A DNA stretch of 53,033 nucleotides from Zoogloeaceae bacterium. GTDB taxonomy: Bacteria; Pseudomonadota; Gammaproteobacteria; Burkholderiales; Rhodocyclaceae. Location of the stretch: positions 1 through 53,033 of the forward strand of contig JAEUNY010000006.1 of assembly GCA_016791005.1 (NCBI GenBank), in the 5' to 3' direction. Shown in pieces: positions 7,776-21,768 of the stretch. The position numbers were made by a program, and so were the translations under genes. Numbering within the stretch: position 1 is the first letter of the stretch; every line of letters begins with the position of its first letter. A model generated the notes under the pieces. The model searched no databases and was not told the DNA's origin. It saw only the letters and a program-made list of their open reading frames with translations.

Positions 7776-9134
7776 TCACTTCTTCTTTTTGGGGCGGGTC
7801 CACCCGGATAGGCTGACCTGGTGCGCGCGGGACACGGTGAGCTGCCCTTCGGGGGCATCCTTGGTGAGGGTCGTGCCGGCACCGAGGGTGGCCCCCCGGC
7901 CAACCCGTACCGGGGCGACGAGCTGGGTATCCGAGCCGATGAACACATCGTCCTCGATGATCGTGCGGTACTTGTTCGCCCCATCGTAGTTGCAGGTGAT
8001 GGTCCCGGCTCCGATGTTCACCCTTTCGCCCACGTCGGCATCCCCGACATACGCCAGGTGATTGGCCTTGGATTGGCCCGCAATCCGGCTGTTTTTGACT
8101 TCGACGAAGTTCCCCAGATGCACCTCGTCGAGCAGGACGGTGCCAGGGCGGGTCCGGGCATAGGGCCCGATCACGCAGTCGGCGCCGACCTCGCTTCCTT
8201 CGACCAGGGAAAACGGGGCAACGCGGGATCCCGGGCCCAGGCGAGCCTCGCGAATCACGGCATTGGCGCCAATCTTCACCCCATCAGCCAGTTCGACCCG
8301 CCCTTCAAAGACGCAATTGACGTCGATCTCAACGTCGCGACCACAAATCAGCTCGCCCCGCACGTCGATTCGAGTTGGATCAATCAGCGTGACGCCATCG
8401 TCGAGCAGTCGTTGTGCAATGGCACGCTGGTGCAGGCGCTCGAGCTGCGCAAGGTGGGATTTGCTATTGACGCCGAGGGTTTCGACCTCGGTATCGGGGT
8501 GGGTCGCCACCACCTCGACACCGTCGCCCACCGCCAAGGCAATGATGTCCGTCAGATAGTATTCCTGCTGGGCATTGTTGTTGCCGATCCGCCCCAGCCA
8601 ATCCCGCAAGCGAGCCAGGGGTGCCACCAGGATGCCGGTATTGACCTCGCGAATGGCCCGCTCGGCCGGCGTGGCGTCCTTTTCTTCGACGATGCGATGA
8701 ACACGGCCCTCCGGGTCCCGCACGATGCGTCCGTAACCGGAGGGCTCAGCCAACTCGACGGTCAGGATGGCGAGCCGGTCGCTCGCCGCCGCTGCGGCCA
8801 GGCGCTGGAGGGTCGCCGTACCGATCAGCGGCACGTCACCGTATAACACCAGCACGGTGCCTTCGCCTTGCAGGTGGGGCAGCGCCTGCAGGACAGCATG
8901 CCCCGTGCCCAACTGCGGCTCCTGTAAAGCCCAGGCCAAATCCGGCGCATCGAGGGCCTGCCGGACCACCTCGCCACCGTGCCCATACACCACGCAGATG
9001 CGATCGGCCCCAACCGCCCGGGCGGTCGTCAGCACGTGGCTCAACAGCGGCCGCCCGGCCAGGGGCTGCAACACCTTGGGCAGAATCGAGCGCATCCGCT
9101 TGCCCTGCCCCGCAGCGAGAACGACCACCTCCAT
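7776..9134 (-). CDS. glmU: Bifunctional GlmU: GlcN-1-P acetyltransferase / GlcNAc-1-P uridyltransferase
   Basis: GlmU performs the last two steps to UDP-GlcNAc, for peptidoglycan and LPS. The 452-residue protein begins [16 protein letters not shown] and then [13 protein letters not shown], the uridyltransferase signature. VLYGDVPLI carries the metal-binding Asp, and YGRIVRD and EVNTGI follow. From about residue 230 a left-handed beta helix of hexapeptide repeats carries the acetyltransferase domain ([46 protein letters not shown]). The C-terminus ends in a lysine run. Start ATG 9134. It is upstream of glmS in the same direction, so the pair probably forms one transcription unit. Confidence 0.97.
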   Translation of the reverse strand: MEVVVLAAGQGKRMRSILPKVLQPLAGRPLLSHVLTTARAVGADRICVVYGHGGEVVRQALDAPDLAWALQEPQLGTGHAVLQALPHLQGEGTVLVLYGDVPLIGTATLQRLAAAAASDRLAILTVELAEPSGYGRIVRDPEGRVHRIVEEKDATPAERAIREVNTGILVAPLARLRDWLGRIGNNNAQQEYYLTDIIALAVGDGVEVVATHPDTEVETLGVNSKSHLAQLERLHQRAIAQRLLDDGVTLIDPTRIDVRGELICGRDVEIDVNCVFEGRVELADGVKIGANAVIREARLGPGSRVAPFSLVEGSEVGADCVIGPYARTRPGTVLLDEVHLGNFVEVKNSRIAGQSKANHLAYVGDADVGERVNIGAGTITCNYDGANKYRTIIEDDVFIGSDTQLVAPVRVGRGATLGAGTTLTKDAPEGQLTVSRAHQVSLSGWTRPKKKK

Positions 9135-9236
9135 ACCACCACTCCGATGCAGTCTGAATGTGGCGCGGATTCTAGCATGGGGCCCTGCCCCCCTTCGTGC
9201 GGGATTCCCGGAGGCAAAACCGATCGGCCGAAATTA

Positions 9237-9248
9237 TGCTGCAATGCA
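9237..9248 (+). promoter_or_regulatory. TGYTGCAATGCA box 1, candidate PhaR-type operator
   Basis: TGCTGCAATGCA at 9237-9248, followed by AAATTTTATTT. The same 12-mer with one transition recurs at 9305-9316. The TGCAATGCA core resembles, as I recall it, the motif of the polyhydroxybutyrate regulator PhaR in betaproteobacteria. It lies in the leader of the MaoC-Pta/AckA operon. Assignment to PhaR is inference. Confidence 0.4.
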
Positions 9249-9304
9249 AAATTTTATTTCCCGCCAAGCACATAAATCATCATACTCAGCTGGTAATATG
9301 AAGA

Positions 9305-9316
9305 TGTTGCAATGCA
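9305..9316 (+). promoter_or_regulatory. TGYTGCAATGCA box 2, overlapping the start region
   Basis: TGTTGCAATGCA at 9305-9316, 68 bp after box 1 and 14 bp before ATG 9331, immediately in front of the GAGG ribosome-binding site. Its position supports ATG 9331 over the in-frame ATG at 9298 and would let a bound repressor block transcription or initiation. Confidence 0.4.
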
Positions 9317-9330
9317 GAGGCCGCAATACC

Positions 9331-10743
9331 ATGCAGCAAGCCGTCCATCAGTTCATCCAAAATCGCACCTTCGACGAAATCACCATCGGCGAGACGGCCC
9401 AGTTGGTCCGCACGCTCCGTCCGGACGATATCCATCTCTTCGCCGCCATGTCGGGGGACGTGAACCCCACTCATGTGGACCCCGAGTTCGCCCGATCCGG
9501 CCAGTTTCGCGAAGTGGTGGGCCACAGCATGTGGGGCAGCACGTTGATTTCCTCCATTCTGGGAACCGAGTTTCCCGGCCCGGGAACGGTCTATGTGTCG
9601 CAAACCCTCACTTTCTGGCGCCCAGTGACCATTGGCGACACGCTTACGGTTACCGTCACTTGCAAGGCCAAATACACTCACAACCACCATGTCGTCCTCG
9701 ATTGCCTGGCCATCAATCAAGACGGCCTGAAAGTGATCGACGGCACCGCCGAAGTCGTGGCCCCCACCGAAAAAGTAAAGCGGCCACGGGTCAACCTCCC
9801 GGAGGTGACCATTTCCGACAAGGAGTTGCGCTACCAACACCTCGTCTCCATCACCTCCGGGCTGGCTCCGATCCCCATCGCCGTGGCCCACCCCTGCGAC
9901 GTTGAATCCTTGCGCGGCCCCCTCCAGGCGGCCGAAGCCGGACTGGTGGTGCCATTCCTGATCGGCCCGGAAGCCAAAATCCGGGCCGTGGCCGAGGAAG
10001 AGGGTTTTGATCTCGGCAGCATCCGCATCATCGATGTCGCCCACAGCCACGCCGCCGCCGAGGAGGCGGTGCGAATGGCGCGCAATGGCGAAGTGGAAGC
10101 GCTCATGAAGGGCTCCCTTCATACCGACGAATTGATGAGCGCGGTGGTGGCCAAGGAGACGGGTTTACGCACGGGGCGGCGCATCAGCCACATCTTCCTG
10201 GCCGACGTGCCCACCTATCCCCACCCCCTCCTCATCACCGACGCAGCGATCAACATCGAGCCCACGCTGGAAGACAAGGTCGACATCATCCAGAACGCCA
10301 TCGATCTGGCCCACGTCCTGGGCCTGGTCGAGCCCAAGGTGGCCATTTTGTCGGCAGTGGAGACCGTCACCCCCAAGATTCGCTCGACGATCGAAGCGGC
10401 CGCCTTGTGCAAGATGGCCGATCGGGGGCAGATCAAGGGCGGCCTCCTGGATGGCCCCCTGGCCTTCGATAATGCCGTATCGCTCGTGGCGGCAAAAACC
10501 AAGGGCATCCGCTCCGCGGTGGCCGGCCAGGCGGACATTCTGGTGGTGCCGGACCTCGAATCCGGCAACATGGTGGCCAAGCAGCTCGAGTATCTCGCCA
10601 ACGCGGTCCTGGCTGGGGTCGTGCTTGGGACTCGGGTGCCCATCGTGCTGACGAGCCGCGCCGATACGGCCGAGGCCCGGACGGCCTCCTGTGCGATCGC
10701 CCAGTTGATCGCCCATCGCAAGCGCGACGCAATGCGGTCATGA
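9331..10743 (+). CDS. MaoC-like hydratase fused to phosphate acetyl/butyryltransferase
   Basis: This 470-residue two-domain protein begins with a MaoC hotdog domain (residues about 10-150: FAAMSGDVNPTHVDPEFA, GHSMWGSTLISS, GPGTVYVSQTLTFWRPVTIG). These are the (R)-specific enoyl-CoA hydratase signatures, with the Asp and His of the active site. Residues about 165-465 form a phosphate acetyl/butyryltransferase domain (LVVPFLIGPEAKI, ALMKGSLHTDELMSAV, RRISHIFLADVPTY, ITDAAINIEPTLEDKVDI, GPLAFDNAVS). The product probably interconverts acyl-CoA and acyl-phosphate; the MaoC part suggests a link to beta-oxidation or polyhydroxyalkanoate intermediates. Start ATG 9331 fits the family and a GAGG site. 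The stop overlaps ackA by 4 bp, so the two are translationally coupled. Whether acetyl- or longer acyl-CoA is used cannot be told. Confidence 0.92.
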   Translation: MQQAVHQFIQNRTFDEITIGETAQLVRTLRPDDIHLFAAMSGDVNPTHVDPEFARSGQFREVVGHSMWGSTLISSILGTEFPGPGTVYVSQTLTFWRPVTIGDTLTVTVTCKAKYTHNHHVVLDCLAINQDGLKVIDGTAEVVAPTEKVKRPRVNLPEVTISDKELRYQHLVSITSGLAPIPIAVAHPCDVESLRGPLQAAEAGLVVPFLIGPEAKIRAVAEEEGFDLGSIRIIDVAHSHAAAEEAVRMARNGEVEALMKGSLHTDELMSAVVAKETGLRTGRRISHIFLADVPTYPHPLLITDAAINIEPTLEDKVDIIQNAIDLAHVLGLVEPKVAILSAVETVTPKIRSTIEAAALCKMADRGQIKGGLLDGPLAFDNAVSLVAAKTKGIRSAVAGQADILVVPDLESGNMVAKQLEYLANAVLAGVVLGTRVPIVLTSRADTAEARTASCAIAQLIAHRKRDAMRS

Positions 10744-11936
10744 ACGCGATCCTGACCCTCAACGCCGGGTCGTCGAGCCTGAAGTTCGCGCTCTTCTCCG
10801 TGGAAGGGGGTGTGCTCGAAGATTCGCCGACGCTGTCCGGCCAAGTGGAAGGCATCGGCGCCCAACCGCGCCTGATCGCGCGCGGTTCCGACGGCCAAAG
10901 AATCAGTCAGCCGATCAACGACGGCGGCGCCGCCGATCAAAGTAGTGCCCACCGAGCGGCGCTGAGTCAGCTTTTCAGTTGGATCTCCGCCCAGCGAGCC
11001 GACCTCACCATCGTCGCCGCCGGCCACCGGGTGGTCCACGGAGGCGAGCGCTACAGCGCCCCCCTCCTCGTCGATTCCGCGATCCTCGAGGTCTTGGACA
11101 CCTTCGTCCCCCTCGCCCCTCTGCACCAACCGCACAATCTTCGCGCCATCCGCACTCTCGCAGACATGATGCCTGGCCTGCCCCAGGTCGCCTGTTTCGA
11201 TACCGCCTTCCACCGCACCCAGCCTGCCGTCGCCCAGGCGTTCGCCCTGCCGCGAGCTCTGTCGGGGGAGGGCATCAAACGCTACGGCTTTCATGGCTTG
11301 TCTTACGAGTTCGTCGCCCGCCGACTCCCCGCCGTCCTGGACGACCGGGCGCACGGTGCGGTGATCGTGGCCCATCTTGGCAACGGGGCCAGCATGTGCG
11401 CCCTGCGTGACGGGGCAAGCGTAGCCTCGACCATGGGCTTTACGGCGGTGGATGGTTTGATGATGGGCACCCGCACCGGCAGCATCGACCCGGGGGTCCT
11501 CCTCTATCTCATGGAAAGCAAGGGCTGGGATGCCGCGCGGCTCACCCGCCTCCTGTACAAGGAATCCGGCCTGCTCGGGGTGTCTGGCATCAGCCAGGAC
11601 ATGCGGGACCTCATCGCGTCCGAAGCACCGGAGGCCGAGGAGGCCATCGCGTTGTTTTGTTACCGCATCGCGCGGGAGTTGGGATCCCTCGCGGCCGCGG
11701 CAGGGGGCTGCGATGCCCTCGTCTTCACCGGAGGCATTGGCGAACATGCCCCGGAGATTCGCGCTCGGGTAGGGGCGCTCTCGGCCTGGCTTGGAATCTC
11801 CCTCGATCTCCAGGCCAACGCACGTGGCGCCCAAAGAATCGAGACCGCCGGCAGCCCAGTGGCCGTGGCGGTGATCCCGACCAACGAGGAATGGATCATC
11901 GCGGACCACACCCAGCATCTGCTTCGCGCGGCCTGA
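10740..11936 (+). CDS. ackA: Acetate kinase
   Basis: AckA transfers phosphate between acetyl-phosphate and ADP, making acetate and ATP or the reverse. The 398 residues carry the family signatures LTLNAGSSSLKFALF at the N-terminus, GHRVVHGG, the catalytic Asp in ACFDTAFHRT, YGFHGLSYEF, VAHLGNGASM, VDGLMMGTRTGSIDPG and FTGGIGEHAPEIRA. It overlaps the MaoC-Pta gene in an ATGA arrangement, so acyl-phosphate from the first enzyme can pass directly to this kinase. Propionate or butyrate kinase activity is possible given the unusual partner, but the sequence looks like a standard acetate kinase. Confidence 0.95.
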   Translation: MNAILTLNAGSSSLKFALFSVEGGVLEDSPTLSGQVEGIGAQPRLIARGSDGQRISQPINDGGAADQSSAHRAALSQLFSWISAQRADLTIVAAGHRVVHGGERYSAPLLVDSAILEVLDTFVPLAPLHQPHNLRAIRTLADMMPGLPQVACFDTAFHRTQPAVAQAFALPRALSGEGIKRYGFHGLSYEFVARRLPAVLDDRAHGAVIVAHLGNGASMCALRDGASVASTMGFTAVDGLMMGTRTGSIDPGVLLYLMESKGWDAARLTRLLYKESGLLGVSGISQDMRDLIASEAPEAEEAIALFCYRIARELGSLAAAAGGCDALVFTGGIGEHAPEIRARVGALSAWLGISLDLQANARGAQRIETAGSPVAVAVIPTNEEWIIADHTQHLLRAA

Positions 11937-12026
11937 CAACTTCCACACGCGGGTGGCGAGGCGGGGAAGTAACAGAGCACGCATTCGACGCGATAATGGG
12001 CTCAATGCTTGACGGAGCCGATGGTC

Positions 12027-12578
12027 ATGGCTTTCCACCACTGCGCAATTCGAAGGGCGCTTGTGCTGCTGCCCCTCACCCTGTACGCACCATGCTCCGG
12101 AGCCGAGGTGTACAAGTGGGTGGATGAAAAGGGGGTGGTAAATTACGGGAGTACGCCCCCGCCGGGCCGGTCGGCAAAACCCCTGACGAGCGACGCCGGA
12201 GTGTCCGTAGTGCCGGCCCCGCCACCGGGCCCCCAGTCCCCTTCCTCCCCGCAGCCCTCCGCCGTCGACCGCCGGATCGAATCCCTGGAAAAAGCCCTGG
12301 CCGATGAAAAGGCCGCGCGCGAGCGTCAGGACGACCGGGCTGCCGCGCGCCGCAAGGCGGCGATCGCCGAATGCGAGGGCAATCACGGCGTCGATTGCGA
12401 AAATGACCCCTGGGAGCACGACAGCACCTTGGTGCCACTCCGGCGGCACGGCGTTGTGCACCCGCCGATCTATCGCCCCCCGCCGGCGCCCAGGCCCCCA
12501 CCACCTTCGAAGCCACTTCGGGAAAAAGATCGAGGTGACACCCCCGCGGCGGGCGGCGCGCCCTACCGCCCCAAATGA
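12027..12578 (+). CDS. DUF4124-domain exported protein
   Basis: About 183 residues. A basic start and hydrophobic stretch (RRALVLLPLTLYAPCSGA) form a signal peptide. EVYKWVDEKGVVNYGSTPPP is the DUF4124 signature found in many periplasmic or envelope proteins of beta- and gammaproteobacteria. A proline-rich linker, a short charged helix (residues about 80-120, EKALADEKAARERQ) and a second proline-rich tail follow. There are no catalytic motifs. ATG 12027 lies 9 bp after GGAG; ATG 12021 is also possible. It follows ackA by 90 bp but need not share its operon. It converges on gltD across a hairpin. Function unknown. Confidence 0.75.
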   Translation: MAFHHCAIRRALVLLPLTLYAPCSGAEVYKWVDEKGVVNYGSTPPPGRSAKPLTSDAGVSVVPAPPPGPQSPSSPQPSAVDRRIESLEKALADEKAARERQDDRAAARRKAAIAECEGNHGVDCENDPWEHDSTLVPLRRHGVVHPPIYRPPPAPRPPPPSKPLREKDRGDTPAAGGAPYRPK

Positions 12579-12581
12579 AGA

Positions 12582-12601
12582 GGGCGGCCCGCAGGCCGCC
12601 C
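12582..12601. terminator. Hairpin between convergent DUF4124 gene and gltD
   Basis: GGGCGGCC, a CGCA loop and GGCCGCCC make a perfect 8-bp GC stem three bases after the DUF4124 stop and 25 bp from the gltD stop. On the minus strand it is followed by TCTTCATTT, so it suits gltBD termination best and may act both ways. Confidence 0.6.
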
Positions 12602-12626
12602 CCCGATCATTGCAAGGCGCTGGAAC

Positions 12627-14090
12627 TCAGCGCGGCAAGACGGTGGTCCCCATCAGGAATTCATCCACTTCCCTGGCACACTGCCGGCCCTCGCGGATGG
12701 CCCACACCACGAGGGATTGACCACGCCGTACATCGCCGGCCGCGAACACCTTGGGCAGATTGGTGGCGTAGCAGCCGGTCCCATCCGTGGTGGCCTTGGC
12801 GTTACCACGGGGATCCTTCTCGACCCCAAATGCTTCGAGAAGCGAGGCCACCGGATTGGTGAATCCCATCGCGAAGAGCACCAGATCCGCGGGAATCTCG
12901 AACTCGGAATCCGGCACTTCGGCCATCTTGCCGCCCTTCCAGGTCAGCCGCACGGCCTTGAGGGCCTTGACCTTGCCGTTTTCGCCGATGAACTCCTTGG
13001 TCGCCACCGCGAAATCGCGGTCACACCCCTCCTCGTGGGAAGATGAGGTCCGCAGCTTGATGGGCCAGTACGGCCAAGTCAGCGGCCGGTTCTCTTCCAC
13101 CGGAGGTTGGGGCATAAGTTCGAACTGGATGATCGACTTGGCACCATGGCGGTTGGACGTCCCGACACAGTCAGAACCGGTGTCACCGCCGCCGATCACC
13201 ACGACATTCTTGCCCTCCGCAGAAATCGGATTCGGCGCATCGCCGGCCACCGCCTTGTTCTGCGGGATGAGGAATTCGAGGGCGAAATGCACACCATCGA
13301 GGTTGCGACCCGGCACGGGCAGGTCGCGCGGCACTTCGGAGCCCGCGGCAAGCACGACGGCGTCGAAGGTGTTCATCAGCTGCTGGGGACTGACGCGCTC
13401 CTTGCAGTAGTTCTTCACGCCCTTGGGCAAGTCGGTATTACCAACATAAACCCCGGTACGGAACTCCACCCCTTCCGCCTGCATCTGTTCGACGCGGCGA
13501 TCGATGAGCCACTTTTCGAGCTTGAAATCGGGGATGCCGTAGCGCAAGAGGCCACCCGCACGGTCGTTCTTTTCGAAGACCGTCACCGTGTGACCCGCCC
13601 GGGCCAGTTGCTGGGCCGCAGCCAATCCAGCCGGACCGGACCCCACGACGGCCACCTTCTTGCCCGTCTTGGCGGAGGGCGGCTGGGGTGCGACCCACCC
13701 TTCCTCCCAGGCCTTGTCGATGATGGCGCGCTCGATGGACTTGATACCCACCGCGGCCGAGTTGATATTGAGGGTGCAGGCCTCTTCACACGGAGCCGGA
13801 CAAATCCGCCCCGTAAATTCCGGGAAGTTGTTGGTGGAGTGCAGCACTTCAATCGCCGACTGCCAGCCCCCCCGGTAAACCAGGTCATTCCAGTCGGGAA
13901 TGATGTTGTTTACCGGACAGCCGTTGTTGCAGAACGGGATGCCACAATCCATGCAACGGGCCCCCTGGACCGCCGCATCCTCGTCCGACAAGCGGAGGAC
14001 GAACTCCTTGTAGTTCTTAACCCGGTCCTCAACCCCTTCGTAGGCCTCGGACAGGCGCTCATACTCAATAAAACCTGTGGGCTTACCCAT
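12627..14090 (-). CDS. gltD: Glutamate synthase (NADPH) small subunit
   Basis: GltD feeds electrons from NADPH through FAD and iron-sulfur clusters to GltB. From ATG 14090 the protein is 487 residues; an upstream extension into gltB is discarded. The N-terminus has two cysteine groups for [4Fe-4S] clusters ([19 protein letters not shown] and [14 protein letters not shown]). An FAD-binding Rossmann motif [20 protein letters not shown] (about residue 148) and the [13 protein letters not shown] loop follow. A second dinucleotide site, [20 protein letters not shown], binds NADPH, and the C-terminal FAD motif is [17 protein letters not shown]. It begins 2 bp after the gltB stop, so the two are cotranslated. 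Confidence 0.97.
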   Translation of the reverse strand: MGKPTGFIEYERLSEAYEGVEDRVKNYKEFVLRLSDEDAAVQGARCMDCGIPFCNNGCPVNNIIPDWNDLVYRGGWQSAIEVLHSTNNFPEFTGRICPAPCEEACTLNINSAAVGIKSIERAIIDKAWEEGWVAPQPPSAKTGKKVAVVGSGPAGLAAAQQLARAGHTVTVFEKNDRAGGLLRYGIPDFKLEKWLIDRRVEQMQAEGVEFRTGVYVGNTDLPKGVKNYCKERVSPQQLMNTFDAVVLAAGSEVPRDLPVPGRNLDGVHFALEFLIPQNKAVAGDAPNPISAEGKNVVVIGGGDTGSDCVGTSNRHGAKSIIQFELMPQPPVEENRPLTWPYWPIKLRTSSSHEEGCDRDFAVATKEFIGENGKVKALKAVRLTWKGGKMAEVPDSEFEIPADLVLFAMGFTNPVASLLEAFGVEKDPRGNAKATTDGTGCYATNLPKVFAAGDVRRGQSLVVWAIREGRQCAREVDEFLMGTTVLPR

Positions 14091-14092
14091 TC

Positions 14093-18766
<4,674 letters not shown>

Positions 18767-18932
18767 CTCGTTGTTCCTCGACACAGCTCAAGTCCAGCGC
18801 AGGCGGAAGCCCGGCCTGCGCAAAGTTCCGCCGGAAGGATCCCGACGGACGTCAAAAAAGCCGGGCGCGCTGGCACTCCGGCTCGACGCAGCGCATTCAG
18901 CGAAGCGGCTGCAACTTTATGGGCGAAAACCA

Positions 18933-18961
18933 AATATACCGATCGCGCCTTGCCCTTACAA
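18933..18961 (-). promoter_or_regulatory. Candidate sigma70 promoter for gltBD
   Basis: On the minus strand TTGTAA (18961-18956) and TATATT (18938-18933) are separated by exactly 17 bp, leaving a leader of about 160 nt before the gltB ATG. It lies between the dgt stop and gltB. The match is by eye only. Confidence 0.4.
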
Positions 18962-18993
18962 GGTTTTTTTGCGCCGCACTAAAGTCATGATGT

Positions 18994-20121
18994 TCAATGA
19001 ATTTCGTCAACCGCAAAGATTCTGCGGTGTTCCCTGACCGCGTAGCGGTCGGTCATCCCGGCAATGTAATCGGCGATGGCACGCGGTTTGTCATCGTTGC
19101 AACGGGCGAAGTATTGGGGCGGGAGAAGGCGAGGATTTTCCATGAACGCGTCAAAAAGGGCGCGCACGATCCGCTTGGCTTTATCGGCCATGCGCAGCAC
19201 CTGGTAATGCCAGTAAAGGTGCTCCCGTAAAAATTTCTTCAGCGCCTGCAACTGTGGCTGCAATGGCCTGCTGAAGGCCACGAGGCGTCCGCCACTTCGA
19301 ACGTCGTCAAGGCTCCGGATGCCTTGGCTCTGAATGTTGGCCTCGGTCTGACGGACCAGATCGAGCACCATCTGGTTGATCATCCGCCGGATTGTTTCAT
19401 GGATCAGGCGACGCCCGCCCAGCCCCGGATAGGCCGCCTCTACGATCCGGCGCTGGGCATGAAAAATCTCGACCGAATCGAGTTGCTCGAGGGATAGCAA
19501 GCCAGAGCGCAGACCATCGTCAATATCATGATTGTTGTAGGCAATCTCGTCGGCAAGATTGGCCAATTGGGCTTCGAGAGACGGTTGGGTGCGTTCGAGG
19601 AATCTCTGCCCCAGATCCCCGAGGGTCGCCGCATGGCTCGGCGAGCAATGTTTGAGGATGCCCTCGCGGGTCTCCCACATCAGGTTGAGCCCATCAAACT
19701 CGGCGTAGTGCTCCTCTAGAACATCCACTGTGCGCAGGGACTGGAGGTTGTGCTCAAAACCGCCGTAGGCCTTCATGCAATCGTTGAGGGCATCCTGTCC
19801 TGCGTGGCCAAATGGGGTATGACCGAGATCGTGGGCCAGGGCGATGGCTTCTGCCAAATCTTCGTTGAGCCTGAGGGCGCGGGCGATCCCGCGGGAAATC
19901 TGGGCCACTTCGATGGAGTGGGTGAGGCGAGTTCGGAAGAGATCCCCTTCGTGATTCACGAACACCTGGGTCTTGTATTCCAGCCGCCGAAACGCCGTCG
20001 AGTGGACGATGCGATCTCGATCGCGCTGGAACTCCCCCCGGGGGAAAGAAGACGGCTCGGCTTGAACGCGGCCGCGGGAACCCGCCTCCCGAACCGCATA
20101 TTCGGCCAACTCGATGGTCAT
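18994..20121 (-). CDS. dgt: Deoxyguanosinetriphosphate triphosphohydrolase-like protein
   Basis: HD-domain dNTP triphosphohydrolase of 375 residues, cutting dNTPs to nucleoside and tripolyphosphate. Key residues are in [19 protein letters not shown] (first His), [20 protein letters not shown] (the HD pair and a following His) and the later [20 protein letters not shown] (metal-binding Asp). [20 protein letters not shown] is the usual N-terminal signature. ATG 20121 overlaps the aroB stop by 4 bp (ATGA), so it is the next gene of the pil-aro operon; the longer TTG start at 20127 is unlikely. The short dgt form usual in this position may hydrolyse several dNTPs, so the dGTP label is by family name. 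Confidence 0.93.
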   Translation of the reverse strand: MTIELAEYAVREAGSRGRVQAEPSSFPRGEFQRDRDRIVHSTAFRRLEYKTQVFVNHEGDLFRTRLTHSIEVAQISRGIARALRLNEDLAEAIALAHDLGHTPFGHAGQDALNDCMKAYGGFEHNLQSLRTVDVLEEHYAEFDGLNLMWETREGILKHCSPSHAATLGDLGQRFLERTQPSLEAQLANLADEIAYNNHDIDDGLRSGLLSLEQLDSVEIFHAQRRIVEAAYPGLGGRRLIHETIRRMINQMVLDLVRQTEANIQSQGIRSLDDVRSGGRLVAFSRPLQPQLQALKKFLREHLYWHYQVLRMADKAKRIVRALFDAFMENPRLLPPQYFARCNDDKPRAIADYIAGMTDRYAVREHRRIFAVDEIH

Positions 20122-21200
20122 CGGCAAGTCGCTAAAATAGCGTCGCTGATGGTCGCCGTCGGCGCCTGGTCGAAAATCACGGCCTGGCCGATCCGGCGCA
20201 GCAGTATCAATCTAAGCCGGCCATCCTCGACCTTTTTGTCGTGGGACATCAAGGACAGATAACGATCGACACCGAGATCCGGCGCCACGACCGGCAGTCC
20301 TGCCCGCTCCAGCAAGCGGCGGATACGCCGCACATCCGCTTCGTCGAGCCACCCCAGGCGGCAAGACAATTCCGCCGCGATGGCGGTACCGGCCGCCACC
20401 GCCTCGCCATGCAGCCAGGCGCCAAACCCCAGCCCGGCTTCGATGGCATGGCCGAATGTGTGGCCAAGATTGAGCAAAGCACGCTCGCCCTGCTCGGTCT
20501 CGTCTGCTGCAACAACCTCGGCCTTGTTTCGACAGGAGCGATGGATGGCATAAGCGAGGGCCTCGGGCGCCCGTGCGAGCAGCGCGTCGATATTCTCTTC
20601 GATCCAGACAAAGAATTCGGGATCGCGAATCAACCCGTACTTGATGACCTCGGCCAGCCCGGCACGTAACTCCTGATCCGGAAGCGTCGCCAAGGTGTCA
20701 GTGTCCGCCAACACCAGTTTAGGCTGGTAAAAAGCGCCGATCATGTTCTTGCCAAGGGGGTGATTGATTGCGGTCTTTCCCCCCACCGACGAGTCCACCT
20801 GAGAAAGCAAGGTCGTGGGTATCTGAATGAACGGCACCCCTCGCTGGTAGGTCGCGGCAGCGAAGCCGGCCATGTCACCCACCACCCCTCCCCCCAAGGC
20901 GATGAGCGGCGTTCGACGATCGCACCGTTCTAACAGCAGGCCATCGAAAATGCGATTCAAAGTTTCCCAGTTCTTGAAGGACTCGCCATCAGGCAAGACG
21001 ATGGCCGTTGCAGAGATTCCCGCCGCGCCCAGACTTTGATTCACCCGCTCCAGATAGAGTGGCGCCACGGTTTCGTTGGTGACGATGGCGGCCTTGCGGG
21101 CTCGAACGACCGGAGCCAACAAATCCGTTCGAGCCAGCAGGCCGGGACCGATATGGATCGGATAGCCGCGCTCTCCAAGCGCAACATTCAAGGTTTGCAT
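20118..21200 (-). CDS. aroB: 3-dehydroquinate synthase
   Basis: AroB converts DAHP to 3-dehydroquinate, step two of the shikimate pathway. The 360 residues contain [14 protein letters not shown], the NAD-binding [40 protein letters not shown] (catalytic Lys region), [35 protein letters not shown], and the metal ligands in [12 protein letters not shown] and [10 protein letters not shown]. All expected active-site blocks are present. The start overlaps the 3' end of aroK by 13 bp, the usual tight aroKB coupling, and its stop overlaps dgt. Confidence 0.97.
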   Translation of the reverse strand: MQTLNVALGERGYPIHIGPGLLARTDLLAPVVRARKAAIVTNETVAPLYLERVNQSLGAAGISATAIVLPDGESFKNWETLNRIFDGLLLERCDRRTPLIALGGGVVGDMAGFAAATYQRGVPFIQIPTTLLSQVDSSVGGKTAINHPLGKNMIGAFYQPKLVLADTDTLATLPDQELRAGLAEVIKYGLIRDPEFFVWIEENIDALLARAPEALAYAIHRSCRNKAEVVAADETEQGERALLNLGHTFGHAIEAGLGFGAWLHGEAVAAGTAIAAELSCRLGWLDEADVRRIRRLLERAGLPVVAPDLGVDRYLSLMSHDKKVEDGRLRLILLRRIGQAVIFDQAPTATISDAILATCR

Positions 21201-21682
21201 CTTGCCAGCAACTCCCGCTCAACCATTTTGGTCATCACCCCGGGGTTACCCCTGCCCCCCTGGATGATCAAATGGGCCACTTCTCGATAAAAAGGCGCTC
21301 GCTCACGGTAAAGGCCTTCGATCTTGGCCTTAGGATTCTCGCACTGAAGCAGAGGCCGATTCCGATCGTGACGGGTCCGCTCCCAGAGAATCTGTGGTGG
21401 TACATCGAGATAAACGACGACCCCGCGCTCCCGCAACATCGCCCGATTGGCAGGACGCAAAACTGCTCCACCCCCCGTTGCGAGGACAACTGAGGCCTCC
21501 CGCGTCAACTCTTCGAGGGTGAGGGATTCCCGGCGTCGGAAACCCTCTTCTCCCTCAATTTCAAAAATTGTCGGAATCTTGACTCCGGTCCGCGCCTCAA
21601 TTTCATGGTCGCAATCGAGAAAGCGGAAACCGAGCCGTTTGGCGAGTTCCCGCCCCACCGTCGTCTTGCCCGCCCCCATCAT
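21188..21682 (-). CDS. aroK: Shikimate kinase (start codon uncertain)
   Basis: AroK phosphorylates shikimate at O3 using ATP. Visible motifs are the Walker A loop [35 protein letters not shown] (Asp for shikimate), [21 protein letters not shown] and the lid [11 protein letters not shown]. The first standard start in frame is ATG 21682, which falls inside the phosphate-loop region: the conserved first strand RIVLVG lies upstream in the same open frame with no ATG, GTG or TTG before the preceding stop. Initiation at the ATC at 21697, or a sequencing or real frameshift near 21700, would restore a normal N-terminus. The kinase domain is otherwise complete. Lies 3' of pilQ behind a hairpin. Confidence 0.85.
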   Translation of the reverse strand: MMGAGKTTVGRELAKRLGFRFLDCDHEIEARTGVKIPTIFEIEGEEGFRRRESLTLEELTREASVVLATGGGAVLRPANRAMLRERGVVVYLDVPPQILWERTRHDRNRPLLQCENPKAKIEGLYRERAPFYREVAHLIIQGGRGNPGVMTKMVERELLARCKP

Positions 21683-21718
21683 TCCAACAAGGACGATGCG
21701 TGGGCAAGAAAGCGCAAA

Positions 21719-21737
21719 GCCGGCGCCATGCGCCGGC
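21719..21737 (-). terminator. Hairpin between pilQ and aroK
   Basis: GCCGGCGC, a three-base loop and GCGCCGGC form a perfect 8-bp stem 31 bp past the pilQ stop. On the minus strand it is followed by TTTGCGCTTTCTT. It may terminate part of the pil transcripts or attenuate read-through into aroK. It also sits just upstream of the odd aroK start region. Confidence 0.5.
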
Positions 21738-21768
21738 CCTGCTTCAGTTGAATCGGCTTTGGGAGGAT

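Noticed and set aside
7691-7984. N-terminal extension of glmS
   Set aside because: Overlaps glmU on the same strand in another frame; GlmS must start with Met-Cys for the nucleophile, which is at 7690.
8767-9330. N-terminal extension of the MaoC-Pta gene
   Set aside because: Antisense to glmU, of low-complexity Arg/Pro composition; ATG 9331 fits the family and has a ribosome-binding site.
10215-12461. 748-residue minus-strand frame opposite MaoC-Pta, ackA and the DUF4124 gene
   Set aside because: Pure antisense shadow; the sense genes have clear domain signatures.
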